NCBI RefSeq assembly: GCF_021129235.1
Contig: NZ_JAJOMA010000002.1
Span: 248,001 to 312,000 of the forward strand
Reading direction: 5' to 3'
Origin: Kineosporia mesophila
GTDB taxonomy: Bacteria; Actinomycetota; Actinomycetes; Actinomycetales; Kineosporiaceae
DNA length: 64,000 nt
In this document: piece after piece, positions 34,666-43,254 of the stretch
Layout of the letters: every line of letters starts with the position of its first letter
Numbering within the stretch: position 1 is the first letter of the stretch
Program-made: the position numbers and the translations under genes
The notes under the pieces: generated by a model
The model's database searches: none
What the model was told of the DNA's origin: nothing
What the model saw: the letters and a program-made list of their open reading frames with translations, nothing else

Positions 34666-36021
34666 ATGAACCTCGGGTTGCTGCTGTCCCAGCACGAACC
34701 GGCTGTCGTCCGCTATGCCCTCTCCGGAGCAGGCGGCGGCTTCGGTCGCACCCTTCTGGCCCAGACCCTTCTCATCGACGCCCTGCGCCCCTCGCTGCTG
34801 TGCGACGTCGACGTGGAGAAGGTGCACGCGCTGTGCGTCGAGCTCGGCTACGACGACCTGGCGATCTGCCGGACCGCCGACGAGGTCCGGGGCGCCACGG
34901 CCGGGACCGTCATCGTGCCCAGCGCCGACCTCCTCGACCCCGACCGGTACGACGTGCTCGTCGAGGGCACCGGCAGCCCGGCCCACGGTTACCGGATGGC
35001 CCGCGCCGCCCTGCTGGCCGGCCGTCACGTCGCGATGGTCAGCAAGGAGGTGGACTCGGTCACCGGCGTCGAGCTGGCCCGGGTCGCCGCCGAGAACGGC
35101 GTGGTCTACACCCCTGCGGACGGCGACCAGCCCGCGAACCTGCTGGCCCTGGTCAGCTGGGTCCGCACGCTGGGCCTGGAGATCGTGGCGGTCGGCAAGT
35201 CCGGTGAGTACGACGTGGTGCTGGACGGTGACGAGATCCGTTACCTCGACATCACGATCCCGGCGGGCGAACTGCCCCGATTGATGACGCTCGGGGTCAG
35301 CCCCGGCGAAACGCTGGCACGGCGCGCGGAGGCGGTGAAAACGCTCAAACTGCGGGCTGCGGCTGACCCCTGCGAGATGGCCGTCGTCACCACGCACGGC
35401 GGTTTCGTCCCCGACACCGAGTCGATGCACTACCCGCTGGCCCGGATCAGTGAGCTGGCCGACATCTACTCGCTGCGGGAGGACGGCGGCATCCTCGCGA
35501 AGAGCGGTGTGGTGGACGTCTTCACGGTGCTGAGGAGGCCCGACGAGGCGAGCTTCGGCGGTGGCGTCTTCGCGATCGTGCGCACCGGCGACCCGGAGAC
35601 CTGGAAGCTGCTCGAGGGCAAGGGTCACGTGGTCAGCAAGAGCGGCAAGTACGCCTGCCTGTACCTGCCGTACCACGTGATGGGCGTGGAGACGCCGGTC
35701 TCGCTGCTCGCGGCGGTCCGGCTGGGGATCGGCTCGGGGGTGGCCGCACCACGCCAGAACGCGGTGATGGCGGGGCGGGCGCGTACCGGCCTGCCGAAGG
35801 GCACCGTGCTGCACATGGGTGGCCATCACCACGAGATCGACGGCGTGGAGCCAGTTCTCCTGCCCACGACCGAGGCTGCGCCGAACCCGGCGCCGTTCTA
35901 CCTCGCCGCGCACGCCACCCTGGCGCGGGACGTGGAGGCCGGCGAGCTCATCACGTTCGAGGACCTGGCCGACGCGGACGCCGACCTGGTCGCCGCCTGG
36001 ACCCGGGGCCTGCGCGCATGA
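34666..36021 (+). CDS. NAD(P)-dependent dehydrogenase with SAF domain (homoserine-dehydrogenase-like)
   Basis: 451 residues from ATG 34666 with TTAGGA upstream. The Rossmann motif ALSGAGGGFGRTLLAQ is at the N-terminus. The middle region resembles homoserine-dehydrogenase-like enzymes (VAMVSKEVDSVTG, YTPADGDQPANLLALV). The C-terminal ~90 residues look like an SAF domain (LARDVEAGELITFEDL). In this operon it probably oxidises a hydroxy-acid to the 3-oxo-tetronate used by OtnK, a job done in described pathways by a different dehydrogenase family. The stop overlaps the GntP ATG by 4 nt. Substrate is inferred only from context. Confidence 0.75.
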   Translation: MNLGLLLSQHEPAVVRYALSGAGGGFGRTLLAQTLLIDALRPSLLCDVDVEKVHALCVELGYDDLAICRTADEVRGATAGTVIVPSADLLDPDRYDVLVEGTGSPAHGYRMARAALLAGRHVAMVSKEVDSVTGVELARVAAENGVVYTPADGDQPANLLALVSWVRTLGLEIVAVGKSGEYDVVLDGDEIRYLDITIPAGELPRLMTLGVSPGETLARRAEAVKTLKLRAAADPCEMAVVTTHGGFVPDTESMHYPLARISELADIYSLREDGGILAKSGVVDVFTVLRRPDEASFGGGVFAIVRTGDPETWKLLEGKGHVVSKSGKYACLYLPYHVMGVETPVSLLAAVRLGIGSGVAAPRQNAVMAGRARTGLPKGTVLHMGGHHHEIDGVEPVLLPTTEAAPNPAPFYLAAHATLARDVEAGELITFEDLADADADLVAAWTRGLRA

Positions 36022-37370
36022 GTTCCGAGATCGTCTCCCTGCTCTGGGCGCTCGCGGCCGTCGTCGTACTGATCCTGATGATCACGCGGGCGAAACTGAA
36101 CCCCTTCCTCGCCCTGTCGATCACCGCGATCGCGCTCGGTCTGGTCAACGGCCTCACCCCGGGCGAGGTGATCGACGCGTTCAAGGACGGTGTCGGCGCC
36201 ATCCTCGGCGGTACCGCCCCGACCATCGGCCTGGGCGTGATCCTCGGCAGCCTGCTGCTCGGCTCCGGCGGTGCGGACAAGATCGTCGACTCGTTCCTCG
36301 GTCGGCGTCCGGTCGCCTGGATCCCGTCGCTGATCTGCGTCGCGGCCGTGATCATCGGTCTGCCGCACCTGTTCGACGTCAGCTTCGTGATGCTCGCGCC
36401 GCTGGTCTACACCGTGGCCCGGCGCCGCAACGTGCACCTGTTGTGGGTCGGCCTGCCGCTGGCCTCCGGCCTCTACGTGTCGCACGGCCTGCTGCCCCCG
36501 CACCCGTCACCGACCGCCGCGGTCAGCGCCTACGGTGCCAACACCGGTCTGACCATCGCCTACGGCCTGATCATCGCCGTGCCCACGGCCATCGTCTGCG
36601 GCCCGCTGTTCACCCGGTTCGCCCGGCGCTGGTTCGGTCCGGCGCCAGACCTGGACGGTGGCCCGGCCCCGGTCACCGACGTGGAACCGGAACGGCCGGG
36701 TCGGCCGGTCTCCCTGGCCCTGAGCCTGATCTCGGTGCTGATGCCGCCGGTGCTCATGCTCATCGGCACGATCGGCACGGCGAACACCGCCGAGGGCACC
36801 GCCCCCTACAACGTGTTCGAGGCGTTCAACGACTCGATCATCTCGCTGCTGGTGGCCGTGGTCTTCGCGTTCTTCGCCCTGGGCCGGCGCAGTGGTTTCT
36901 CCGCCGGTCAGCTGCAGAAGATGTCGGGCAAGGGCCTGGCCGCCGTCGGCCCGATCATCCTGATCCTGGGTGCGGGCGGTGCGCTGAAGCAGATGTTCAC
37001 GGCCACCGGGGTGGACGCGATCATCGCCGACCACGCCGGCAGCTGGTCGATCCCGGCGGTGGTGCTGGCCTGGGTCGTCGCCGCGCTGCTGCGCATCTGC
37101 CTGGGCTCGGCCACGGTCGCCACCACGGCCGCCACCGGCATCGTGGCACCGCTGCTGGCCGCCGACCCGACCCTGTCGCCGGAGCTGCTGGTGCTGGCCA
37201 CAGCCTCCGGATCGGTCATGCTCTCGCACGTCAACGACTCCGGGTTCTGGCTCTTCAAGGAGTACTACCAGCTCAGTGTGAAGCAGACGTTCCGTACCTG
37301 GACGCTGATGCTCAGCATCCAGTCGCTGATCGGTCTGGCCGGTGTGGTGGTACTCAGCGCGGTGATCTGA
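36018..37370 (+). CDS. GntP-family acid-sugar permease
   Basis: 450 residues with about 12-14 membrane spans. The opening LLWALAAVVVLILMI, the glycine-rich GLGVILGSLLLGSGGADKIV and LPHLFDVSFVMLAPLVYTVA are typical of GntP, as is GLYVSHGLLPPHPSPTAAVS. The C-terminal half has SGSVMLSHVNDSGFWLFKEY. The family takes up gluconate and related acids by proton symport. Coupled to the dehydrogenase ahead; DeoR follows 16 bp later. The likely cargo is a four-carbon acid such as erythronate or threonate. Confidence 0.93.
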   Translation: MSSEIVSLLWALAAVVVLILMITRAKLNPFLALSITAIALGLVNGLTPGEVIDAFKDGVGAILGGTAPTIGLGVILGSLLLGSGGADKIVDSFLGRRPVAWIPSLICVAAVIIGLPHLFDVSFVMLAPLVYTVARRRNVHLLWVGLPLASGLYVSHGLLPPHPSPTAAVSAYGANTGLTIAYGLIIAVPTAIVCGPLFTRFARRWFGPAPDLDGGPAPVTDVEPERPGRPVSLALSLISVLMPPVLMLIGTIGTANTAEGTAPYNVFEAFNDSIISLLVAVVFAFFALGRRSGFSAGQLQKMSGKGLAAVGPIILILGAGGALKQMFTATGVDAIIADHAGSWSIPAVVLAWVVAALLRICLGSATVATTAATGIVAPLLAADPTLSPELLVLATASGSVMLSHVNDSGFWLFKEYYQLSVKQTFRTWTLMLSIQSLIGLAGVVVLSAVI

Positions 37371-37386
37371 TGGACTGGGCGACAAC

Positions 37387-38190
37387 ATGCCCGAGGAACT
37401 CATCGAAACCCCGCTGATCCCCGACCAGCGCCGCGAGCTGCTGCTGCGGCACCTCCAGCGCGAGCGCGTGCTGTCGGTGCACCAGCTCACCGACCTGCTC
37501 GAGGTGTCGCACATGACCGTGCGCCGCGACATCGCGACCCTCGAGCGGGAGGGCCGGGTCGTGCCGGTGCCCGGCGGTGTCCGCATCGCCGGGGCCACCC
37601 GGCATCTGCAGGCCGAGGCCTCGCGTCACGACAAGGCCATGGTCGAGCCCGCGGGCAAGGCGGCCATGGCCGCCCGGGCCGCCGCCGAGGTGCTCACCGA
37701 CCGGATGACCGTCTACCTGGACGCCGGCACCACGCTCGCCCAGCTCGTGCCGCACCTCGTGCAGCTGAGTGGGATGACCGTCGTCACCAACGATTTCGCC
37801 GTTGTCGACGAGCTGCTCGCGTCCCGGGCCGATGTCGAGGTGATTCACGTCGGGGGGGCGGTCGACCGGCAGAACCGTTCCAGTGTGGGTGTTCTGGCCA
37901 CCGCGATCCTCGAGCGGATCGCCCTCGACGTGGCCTTCATCTCCAGCAGCTCGTGGGACCTGGGGCGCGGCGTCACCACGCCCTACCCGGACAAGGTCGC
38001 CGTCAAGCAGGCCGCCATGTCCAGCGCGACCGAATCGGTACTTGTGGCAGGGAGTTCCAAGTACGGGCGGTTCGGTATGTACCGGGTCTGTGAGCTGCCG
38101 CAGCTGTCGCTGGTGGTCACGGACTCCGGTCTGGACCCGGCCGATGCCCAGGCCGTTCGCGAGGCGGGGGTGAACCTGGTGCAGGCCTGA
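37387..38190 (+). CDS. DeoR/GlpR-family regulator of the acid-sugar locus
   Basis: 267 residues from ATG 37387. The winged helix (about 10-70) has LLRHLQRERVLSVHQLTDLL and VSHMTVRRDIATLEREG. The sugar-phosphate sensing domain contains YLDAGTTLAQLVPHL and VTNDFAVVDELLAS. SKYGRFGMYRV is the usual late motif. These are generally repressors released by a phosphorylated intermediate, here plausibly 3-oxo-tetronate-4-phosphate. Third gene of its operon, and may act at the inverted repeat at 34537. Confidence 0.92.
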   Translation: MPEELIETPLIPDQRRELLLRHLQRERVLSVHQLTDLLEVSHMTVRRDIATLEREGRVVPVPGGVRIAGATRHLQAEASRHDKAMVEPAGKAAMAARAAAEVLTDRMTVYLDAGTTLAQLVPHLVQLSGMTVVTNDFAVVDELLASRADVEVIHVGGAVDRQNRSSVGVLATAILERIALDVAFISSSSWDLGRGVTTPYPDKVAVKQAAMSSATESVLVAGSSKYGRFGMYRVCELPQLSLVVTDSGLDPADAQAVREAGVNLVQA

Positions 38191-38223
38191 AGGTTCGGGG
38201 CACCGGACGGCGCCCCGGACCTT
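38190..38223. terminator. Bidirectional stem-loop between deoR and the M23 gene
   Basis: 12-bp arms (38190-38201 and 38212-38223, one G-U pair), the first overlapping the DeoR stop codon. It separates two convergent genes. Confidence 0.65.
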
Positions 38224-38232
38224 CAGGGATGA

Positions 38233-39648
38233 TCAGGCGAGGTACAGCACCCCCTGGCCCTCATGCCCCAGGTAGGCCTGCCAGCCGGAGGAGATGGCTC
38301 CCTGGTCGGCGAAGTAGGTGCCGGTGTTGGTGCGCACGGTGAGTTCGCCGCTGGTCTTGAGCACGAACATGTCGTCCAGGCCGTCGCCGTCCCAGTCGGC
38401 GAAGTACAGCCGGCCCTGACCGGCGTCACCGAGGTAGTTCTCCCAGCCCGAGGACTTGATGCCCTGGTCGGAGAAGTGCTCCCCGGTGTTGGTGCGGATG
38501 TCGAGGTCGCCGTTCTGCTTGAGCACGAACATGTCGTCGCGCCCGTCACCGTTCCAGTCGGCGAACGAGATCCGGCCCTGGCCCTCGTGACCGAGGTAGG
38601 CCTCCCAGCCGGAGGAGACGGCTCCCTGGTCGGCGAAGTAGGTGCCGGTGTTGGTGCGCACGGTGAGTTCGCCGCTGGTCTTCAGGACGAACATGTCGTC
38701 GAGGCCGTCGCCGTTCCAGTCGGCGAAGTAGAGCCGGCCCTGGCCCTCGTGGCCCAGGTAGGACTGCCAGCCGGAGGACTTGATGCCCTGGTCGGAGAAG
38801 TGCTCCCCGGTGTTGGTGCGGATGTCCAGGTCACCGGTCGGTTTGAGGACGAACATGTCCTTGCGGCCGTCGCCGTCCCAGTCGGCGAACGAGATCCGGC
38901 CCATGTCCTCGTGCCCCAGGTAGTTCTCCCAGCCGGAGGAGTAGGTGCCCTGGTCGGCGAAGTAGGAACCGTTGTTGACCCGGGCGTTCAGGTCGCCGTT
39001 GGTCTTGAGCACCATCAGGTCGGTCTTCGCGTCGCCGGAGAAGCTGGCCCGCTGCGGTCCGCAGCCGTTCTTACTCTCCAGGTTGCGCCACTCCTTGCCG
39101 ACGCCCGGGCCGTAGGTCTTACCGTTCCAGGTGATCGCGACCCGCTCGGCGTTCTCGGTGCCCCAGGTGAAGACGCCGTCGTCGTTGGCGTCGTAGCCCT
39201 GCTCGAAGTGCAGGTGCGGCACACCGTTCGAGGTCGGGCCGGTGTGCCCGATCCGCCCGATCGTCTCGCCCTGTTTCACCGTGTCGCCGATCGAGACGGA
39301 CCGCGACTGCATGTGGATATAGGTGGTGAAGTTTCTTCCACCGTGGTCAATCTGGACCATGTTGCCAGCATTGTCGTGGAACTTGGACTGCACCACCGTG
39401 CCGTCGGCCGGGGCGACGATCCGGGAGCCCTCGGTGTCGTCCTGAGGCTCGGCGACGATGTCGACCGCGGGGGCATGGGTGTCGTCGTAGGTGTTGACCC
39501 GCCACTTGGTGCCGCAGGGGAATGGCATCTGGTAGTCGGGTGTCGCCGCCTGGGCCGGTACGGAGGTGGCGACCAGGGCGCCGGCGGCGATCAGGCCCGC
39601 GGTCAGCGTGGTGACGCCGGTGCGGATCCGGGAACGTCTCGTGGACAA
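38233..39648 (-). CDS. Secreted M23 (LytM-type) peptidase with five-repeat FG-GAP/propeller domain
   Basis: 471 residues from TTG 39648, which has AAAGGA six bases upstream. A Sec signal peptide spans about 1-35, ending VPAQAA. The M23 peptidase head (~40-170) shows THAPAVDIVA, the PHLHFEQ zinc motif, and IVAPADGTVVQSKF, so it probably cleaves peptidoglycan cross-links. From ~195 five repeats of 54 residues follow, each with a calcium-type DWNGDGLDD loop and a YFADQG/HFSDQG strand, and a final GVLYLA strand that could close a five-bladed propeller. The repeats are nearly identical to those of the next gene. The propeller may bind wall glycans or calcium. Confidence 0.9.
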   Translation of the reverse strand: MSTRRSRIRTGVTTLTAGLIAAGALVATSVPAQAATPDYQMPFPCGTKWRVNTYDDTHAPAVDIVAEPQDDTEGSRIVAPADGTVVQSKFHDNAGNMVQIDHGGRNFTTYIHMQSRSVSIGDTVKQGETIGRIGHTGPTSNGVPHLHFEQGYDANDDGVFTWGTENAERVAITWNGKTYGPGVGKEWRNLESKNGCGPQRASFSGDAKTDLMVLKTNGDLNARVNNGSYFADQGTYSSGWENYLGHEDMGRISFADWDGDGRKDMFVLKPTGDLDIRTNTGEHFSDQGIKSSGWQSYLGHEGQGRLYFADWNGDGLDDMFVLKTSGELTVRTNTGTYFADQGAVSSGWEAYLGHEGQGRISFADWNGDGRDDMFVLKQNGDLDIRTNTGEHFSDQGIKSSGWENYLGDAGQGRLYFADWDGDGLDDMFVLKTSGELTVRTNTGTYFADQGAISSGWQAYLGHEGQGVLYLA

Positions 39649-39678
39649 AGGATTTCCTTTCAAAGGGGGAGAAGACGA

Positions 39679-41145
39679 TCAGGACAGGTAGAGGACGCCT
39701 TGGCCCTCGTGGCCCAGATAGGCCTGCCAGCCGGAGGAAATGGTGCCCTGGTCGGCGAAATACGTTCCGGTGTTGGTGCGCACGGTCAGTTCACCGCTGG
39801 TCTTCAGCACGAACATGTCGTCCAGGCCGTCCCCGTCCCAGTCGGCGAAGTAGAGCCGGCCCTGCCCGGCGTCGCCCAGGTAGGACTGCCAGCCGGAGGA
39901 TTTGATGCCCTGGTCGGAGAAGTGCTCGCCGGTGTTGGTGCGGATGTCGAGATCGCCGGTGGGTTTGAGGACGAACATGTCGTCGAGTCCGTCTCCGTTC
40001 CAGTCGGCGAACGAGATCCGGCCCATGCCCTCGTGGCCCAGGTAGTTCTCCCAGCCGGAGGATTTGATGCCCTGGTCGGAGAAGTGAGTGCCGGTGTTGG
40101 TGCGGATGTCCAGGTCGCCGGTGGGTTTGAGGACGAACATGTCGTCGAGTCCGTCTCCGTTCCAGTCGGCGAACGAGATCCGGCCCATGCCCTCGTGGCC
40201 CAGGTAGTTCTCCCAGCCCGACGAGATGGTGCCCTGGTCGGCGAAGTAGGTGCCGTTGTTGGTGCGGACGGTGAGTTCGCCGTTGGTCTTCAGCACGAAC
40301 ATGTCCTTGCGGCCGTCGCCGTTCCAGTCGGCGAAGTAGAGCCGCCCCTGGCCCTCGTGGCCCAGGTAGGCCTGCCAGCCGGAGGAATAGGTGCCCTGGT
40401 CGGCGAAGTAGGAGCCGTTGTTGACCCGGGCGTTCAGCTCTCCGTTGGTCTTGAGTACCAGCAGGTCGGTCTTCGCGTCGCCGGAGAACGAGGCCGCGGG
40501 CCGGTCCTGGGCGGCGTCCCAGACCGCGTCGACGATGCGCCCGGCGTCGGCCGCCTGGGCCTGATAGCGGTCCGGGTAGGCCGAAACCTGCACCGCCTGG
40601 CAGACTTCCCCGACCGGGGCGCTCTGCCAGGAGTTGTTCGGGTACTTGTCCTCCATCTTGTTCAGGAACGCGGTGGTCGCCCAGGTGGCGTTCGTGCGGT
40701 TCGCCACGCTGCCCCACGACGCCCGCTGCTGGAACAGGCCCAGGCTGTCGTGGTCGGTCTCCTCGGTGTAGTTGTGCAGCGTCGACTCGACGATCGCCGT
40801 GGTCACGGCGATCACTCCGGCCTGTCGGGAAAGACCTCGATCACGAACGGTTTTCACGATCATTCGGGCGCAGGACGCCTGGTAGGCGGTGATTCCGCCG
40901 GACAGGCCGCCGGTCAGCCGGCCGTCCAGCGAGTTCGCCGCCGTGGTGTCGGCAGACTTCGTCCCGTCCGGGTCGCAGGCGGTGGTGGAGATCGCGGCGA
41001 TGCCCGCAGGGGTGTCGACCGGTCCCACCACGGGGACGTCGGCAGCCAGCGCGGAGCCGGCCGGGCCGGCCACGAGAAGGCAGGCAGCCAGGGCGAAAGT
41101 CATGGTGCGGTGAGCGGGCAAACGGGTGCCCACGGTTCTCGACAA
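39679..41145 (-). CDS. Secreted lysozyme-like head with five-repeat FG-GAP/propeller domain
   Basis: 488 residues from TTG 41145 (TGGAGA is five bases ahead). Signal peptide ~1-35 with MTFALAACLLVAGPAGSALA. The head (~45-215) contains ACDPDGTKSAD, AGVIAVTTAIVESTLHNYTE, DHDSLGLFQQRASWGSV and VCQAVQVSAYPDRYQAQA, the pattern of actinobacterial lytic-transglycosylase-like exported proteins. The C-terminal five 54-residue repeats and closing GVLYLS match those of the neighbour downstream, only 30 bp away. Together they look like an operon of two wall-acting enzymes sharing one binding module. The catalytic Glu is probably in AIVESTLHN, by analogy. Confidence 0.85.
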   Translation of the reverse strand: MSRTVGTRLPAHRTMTFALAACLLVAGPAGSALAADVPVVGPVDTPAGIAAISTTACDPDGTKSADTTAANSLDGRLTGGLSGGITAYQASCARMIVKTVRDRGLSRQAGVIAVTTAIVESTLHNYTEETDHDSLGLFQQRASWGSVANRTNATWATTAFLNKMEDKYPNNSWQSAPVGEVCQAVQVSAYPDRYQAQAADAGRIVDAVWDAAQDRPAASFSGDAKTDLLVLKTNGELNARVNNGSYFADQGTYSSGWQAYLGHEGQGRLYFADWNGDGRKDMFVLKTNGELTVRTNNGTYFADQGTISSGWENYLGHEGMGRISFADWNGDGLDDMFVLKPTGDLDIRTNTGTHFSDQGIKSSGWENYLGHEGMGRISFADWNGDGLDDMFVLKPTGDLDIRTNTGEHFSDQGIKSSGWQSYLGDAGQGRLYFADWDGDGLDDMFVLKTSGELTVRTNTGTYFADQGTISSGWQAYLGHEGQGVLYLS

Positions 41146-41264
41146 AGTGGTCTCCAGGACTGGATGAACGGGAAAAAGGATGTGGTGCAACCAGTCACAG
41201 CCGCCCCCACGGCTTCGAGTGACTCGGTGCGAACCCCCGCCGAAGTTCTATCCCGGCATGGCTC

Positions 41265-41295
41265 AAAAAACAACCATTGCGGTGGTTGTCCTTTT
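41265..41295. terminator. Rho-independent terminator
   Basis: A-run, CAACCA-TTGCGG-TGGTTG stem and CCTTTTT follow one another at 41265-41295. It works on both strands and lies 3' of the TPR-GGDEF gene, ending that transcript before the secreted-enzyme pair. Confidence 0.8.
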
Positions 41296-41367
41296 TCGGC
41301 ACTATGTGAAGCGAGGTCGAGCCGGGGGGCGACGACCCAATCAGCCTTTGGGGGGCTCGTTCACTTG

Positions 41368-42975
41368 CTAGAAGTCTGTGCAGATCCGGTTGCGTCCGGC
41401 CGACTTCGCGGCGTAGAGCTGTGCGTCGGCGCGGGCGAGCAGGGAGGAGGGGGTGTCCTCGAGAACGGCCGTGGCCATTCCTCCGCTCAGCGTGATGATG
41501 CGGCCCGGGGTGATCGGTGTCCACCCGTAGTTCTCGACGGACGCCCGCAGCGACTCGGTGATCCGCAGGGCCTCGTCGCGGTGGTCGGTACTGAGGATGA
41601 GCAGGAGTTCCTCACCACCCAGCCGGGCCGCGAAGGAACCCGTGACCGCAACCGGGGCGACCGCGTCCTCCAGCAGCCGGGCCACCGTGCGCAGCACCTC
41701 GTCACCGACCTCGTGCGAGAACGTGTCGTTGACGGACTTGAAGTGATCGAGGTCGAGCAGGGCCACGCTGAGCACGCCGGACGTGACCATCTGGTTGCGC
41801 AGCAGCCCGCTCAGGCGTTCCTCGACGTAGAGCCGGTTGCGCAGGCCGGTGAGCGGGTCGCGGCGGGCCTCCTCGCGGTAGCGCGCCGCCTCCTCGCGGG
41901 CCGTGACCGTCTCGAAAATGGTCTGGCGGGCGCGGGCCTGGGCCTCCCGCTGCTGGGAAAGCAGTTCCTGGTCGGCCTCGTAGAACTCCTTGTGAGTCTC
42001 GAACGCCGCCCGATAGTCGCCCAGCGCGGCCTGCACCTCGGCCTCCTCCTTGAGGATACGGGCCTTGGTACGGCCGTAGGCCTCCGAGCTGACCAGGTCA
42101 CGGGCCCGGCCCAGGGTCTTCGCGGCGAGCTCGGCCTCGCCCAGACCTCGCTGGGCCACAGCCAGGGTGAGCAGGTACTCGGGCAGCGCGTCGCCGGCCT
42201 TCACCTCCAGCTGCTCGGCCGCGTCGACGGCCTGCTGCGCCGTCTCGGCGGCCGGGCCCGGTTCGTCGCGCAGCAGGTGGATGCGCGCCACCGTGTCCAG
42301 GGCGTCGGCGTTCAGCGGGCGCCCGTAGTGCCGGCCCAGAGACATCAGAAGCCGGGCCTGTTCCAGAGCGGTGTCTCCGTCCCCGGACTCCAGCGTGCTG
42401 TAGGCCCGGTTGTTCACCACCAGCATGTGCATGCGCCCGTCGCCGGTGGCCAGTTCCTCGGCCCGGGCGTACCAGATCATCGAGTCCTCGTGGTCGCCGA
42501 GCTCGTCCAGCAGGTCGGCGACCTTGATGAGCACCCGGGTGCGCAACCGGCGCGAGACCCCGTCGGTGAACGCGCCGACCGCGTCCATCACGTGCTCCAG
42601 CGCCGTCGGCCGGTCGCCGAGGTCGGTGTAGATGCGGGCCGTCAGCCAGCACGCCCGCACGGTGTGCTCCGCGCCCAGCGGTGCGTGCGCGTCGCGGGTC
42701 TGGTTGACGATCGCCGCGGCGGCGGCCGGCTCCCCGTCCCGCTGGTAGGCCTCGGCCTGCCAGAGCAGCGCGCTCACGGTGGCGTCGTGATCACCGAGTT
42801 CCTCGGCCCGTTCCTGGAGGCCGCGGGCCCGGTCCAGGGCGCGGGCCGGGTCCAGCCCGACGGCGTCGTCCAGGGCCGCGAGCTCCTCGGCCAGCCGGGC
42901 GCGTTCCTCACCGAGGCTGAGCCCGGCAGCAGGGGGTACGGGCCGGCCGTCACGGGGCTGGTTCACCTCGATCAC
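41368..42975 (-). CDS. TPR-repeat GGDEF protein (probable diguanylate cyclase)
   Basis: 535 residues from GTG 42975. The first ~340 residues are tetratricopeptide-like helical pairs (for example LLWQAEAYQRDGEPAAAAAI and LTLAVAQRGLGEAELAAKTL). A short coiled coil (EAQARARQTIFETVTAREEA) leads to the GGDEF domain (~365-535) starting DPLTGLRNRLYVEERL. The active-site loop is RLGGEELLLIL, i.e. GGEEL rather than GGDEF/GGEEF; the metal-binding Asp is in LLDLDHFKSVND. It is therefore likely, but not certain, to make cyclic di-GMP. No membrane spans, so the TPR part is the probable sensor. Confidence 0.9.
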   Translation of the reverse strand: MIEVNQPRDGRPVPPAAGLSLGEERARLAEELAALDDAVGLDPARALDRARGLQERAEELGDHDATVSALLWQAEAYQRDGEPAAAAAIVNQTRDAHAPLGAEHTVRACWLTARIYTDLGDRPTALEHVMDAVGAFTDGVSRRLRTRVLIKVADLLDELGDHEDSMIWYARAEELATGDGRMHMLVVNNRAYSTLESGDGDTALEQARLLMSLGRHYGRPLNADALDTVARIHLLRDEPGPAAETAQQAVDAAEQLEVKAGDALPEYLLTLAVAQRGLGEAELAAKTLGRARDLVSSEAYGRTKARILKEEAEVQAALGDYRAAFETHKEFYEADQELLSQQREAQARARQTIFETVTAREEAARYREEARRDPLTGLRNRLYVEERLSGLLRNQMVTSGVLSVALLDLDHFKSVNDTFSHEVGDEVLRTVARLLEDAVAPVAVTGSFAARLGGEELLLILSTDHRDEALRITESLRASVENYGWTPITPGRIITLSGGMATAVLEDTPSSLLARADAQLYAAKSAGRNRICTDF

Positions 42976-43254
42976 ACCCCGCGCCTTTCTGACGGTCCGT
43001 TCATCGGGACATCGGTCCCTGGAATGCCGTTCTTGACCGGTCCGGTCCGTTCTCGACCCCACCGGCGGCGGCGGGCCCGAGGGTTGTCACCCGGCCGGGA
43101 GCAGCGCACGAGGGATTGTCCAGACTGTCCCGCACCTTCGGGCAGCATCGGCACGGCACCGGGCCATTATGGCCACTGCCACCCCGAATGCACGGTGCGT
43201 GAGGTTTTCCGCGTGTCCGCCGGTCACCCCGGACCGGACCGGTTCAGGCCGGAT

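Noticed and set aside
41146-41367. c-di-AMP or c-di-GMP riboswitch upstream of the secreted lysozyme-like gene
   Set aside because: I looked for the ydaO and GEMM core motifs because such genes often carry them; neither could be found. Only the rho-independent terminator stands out.
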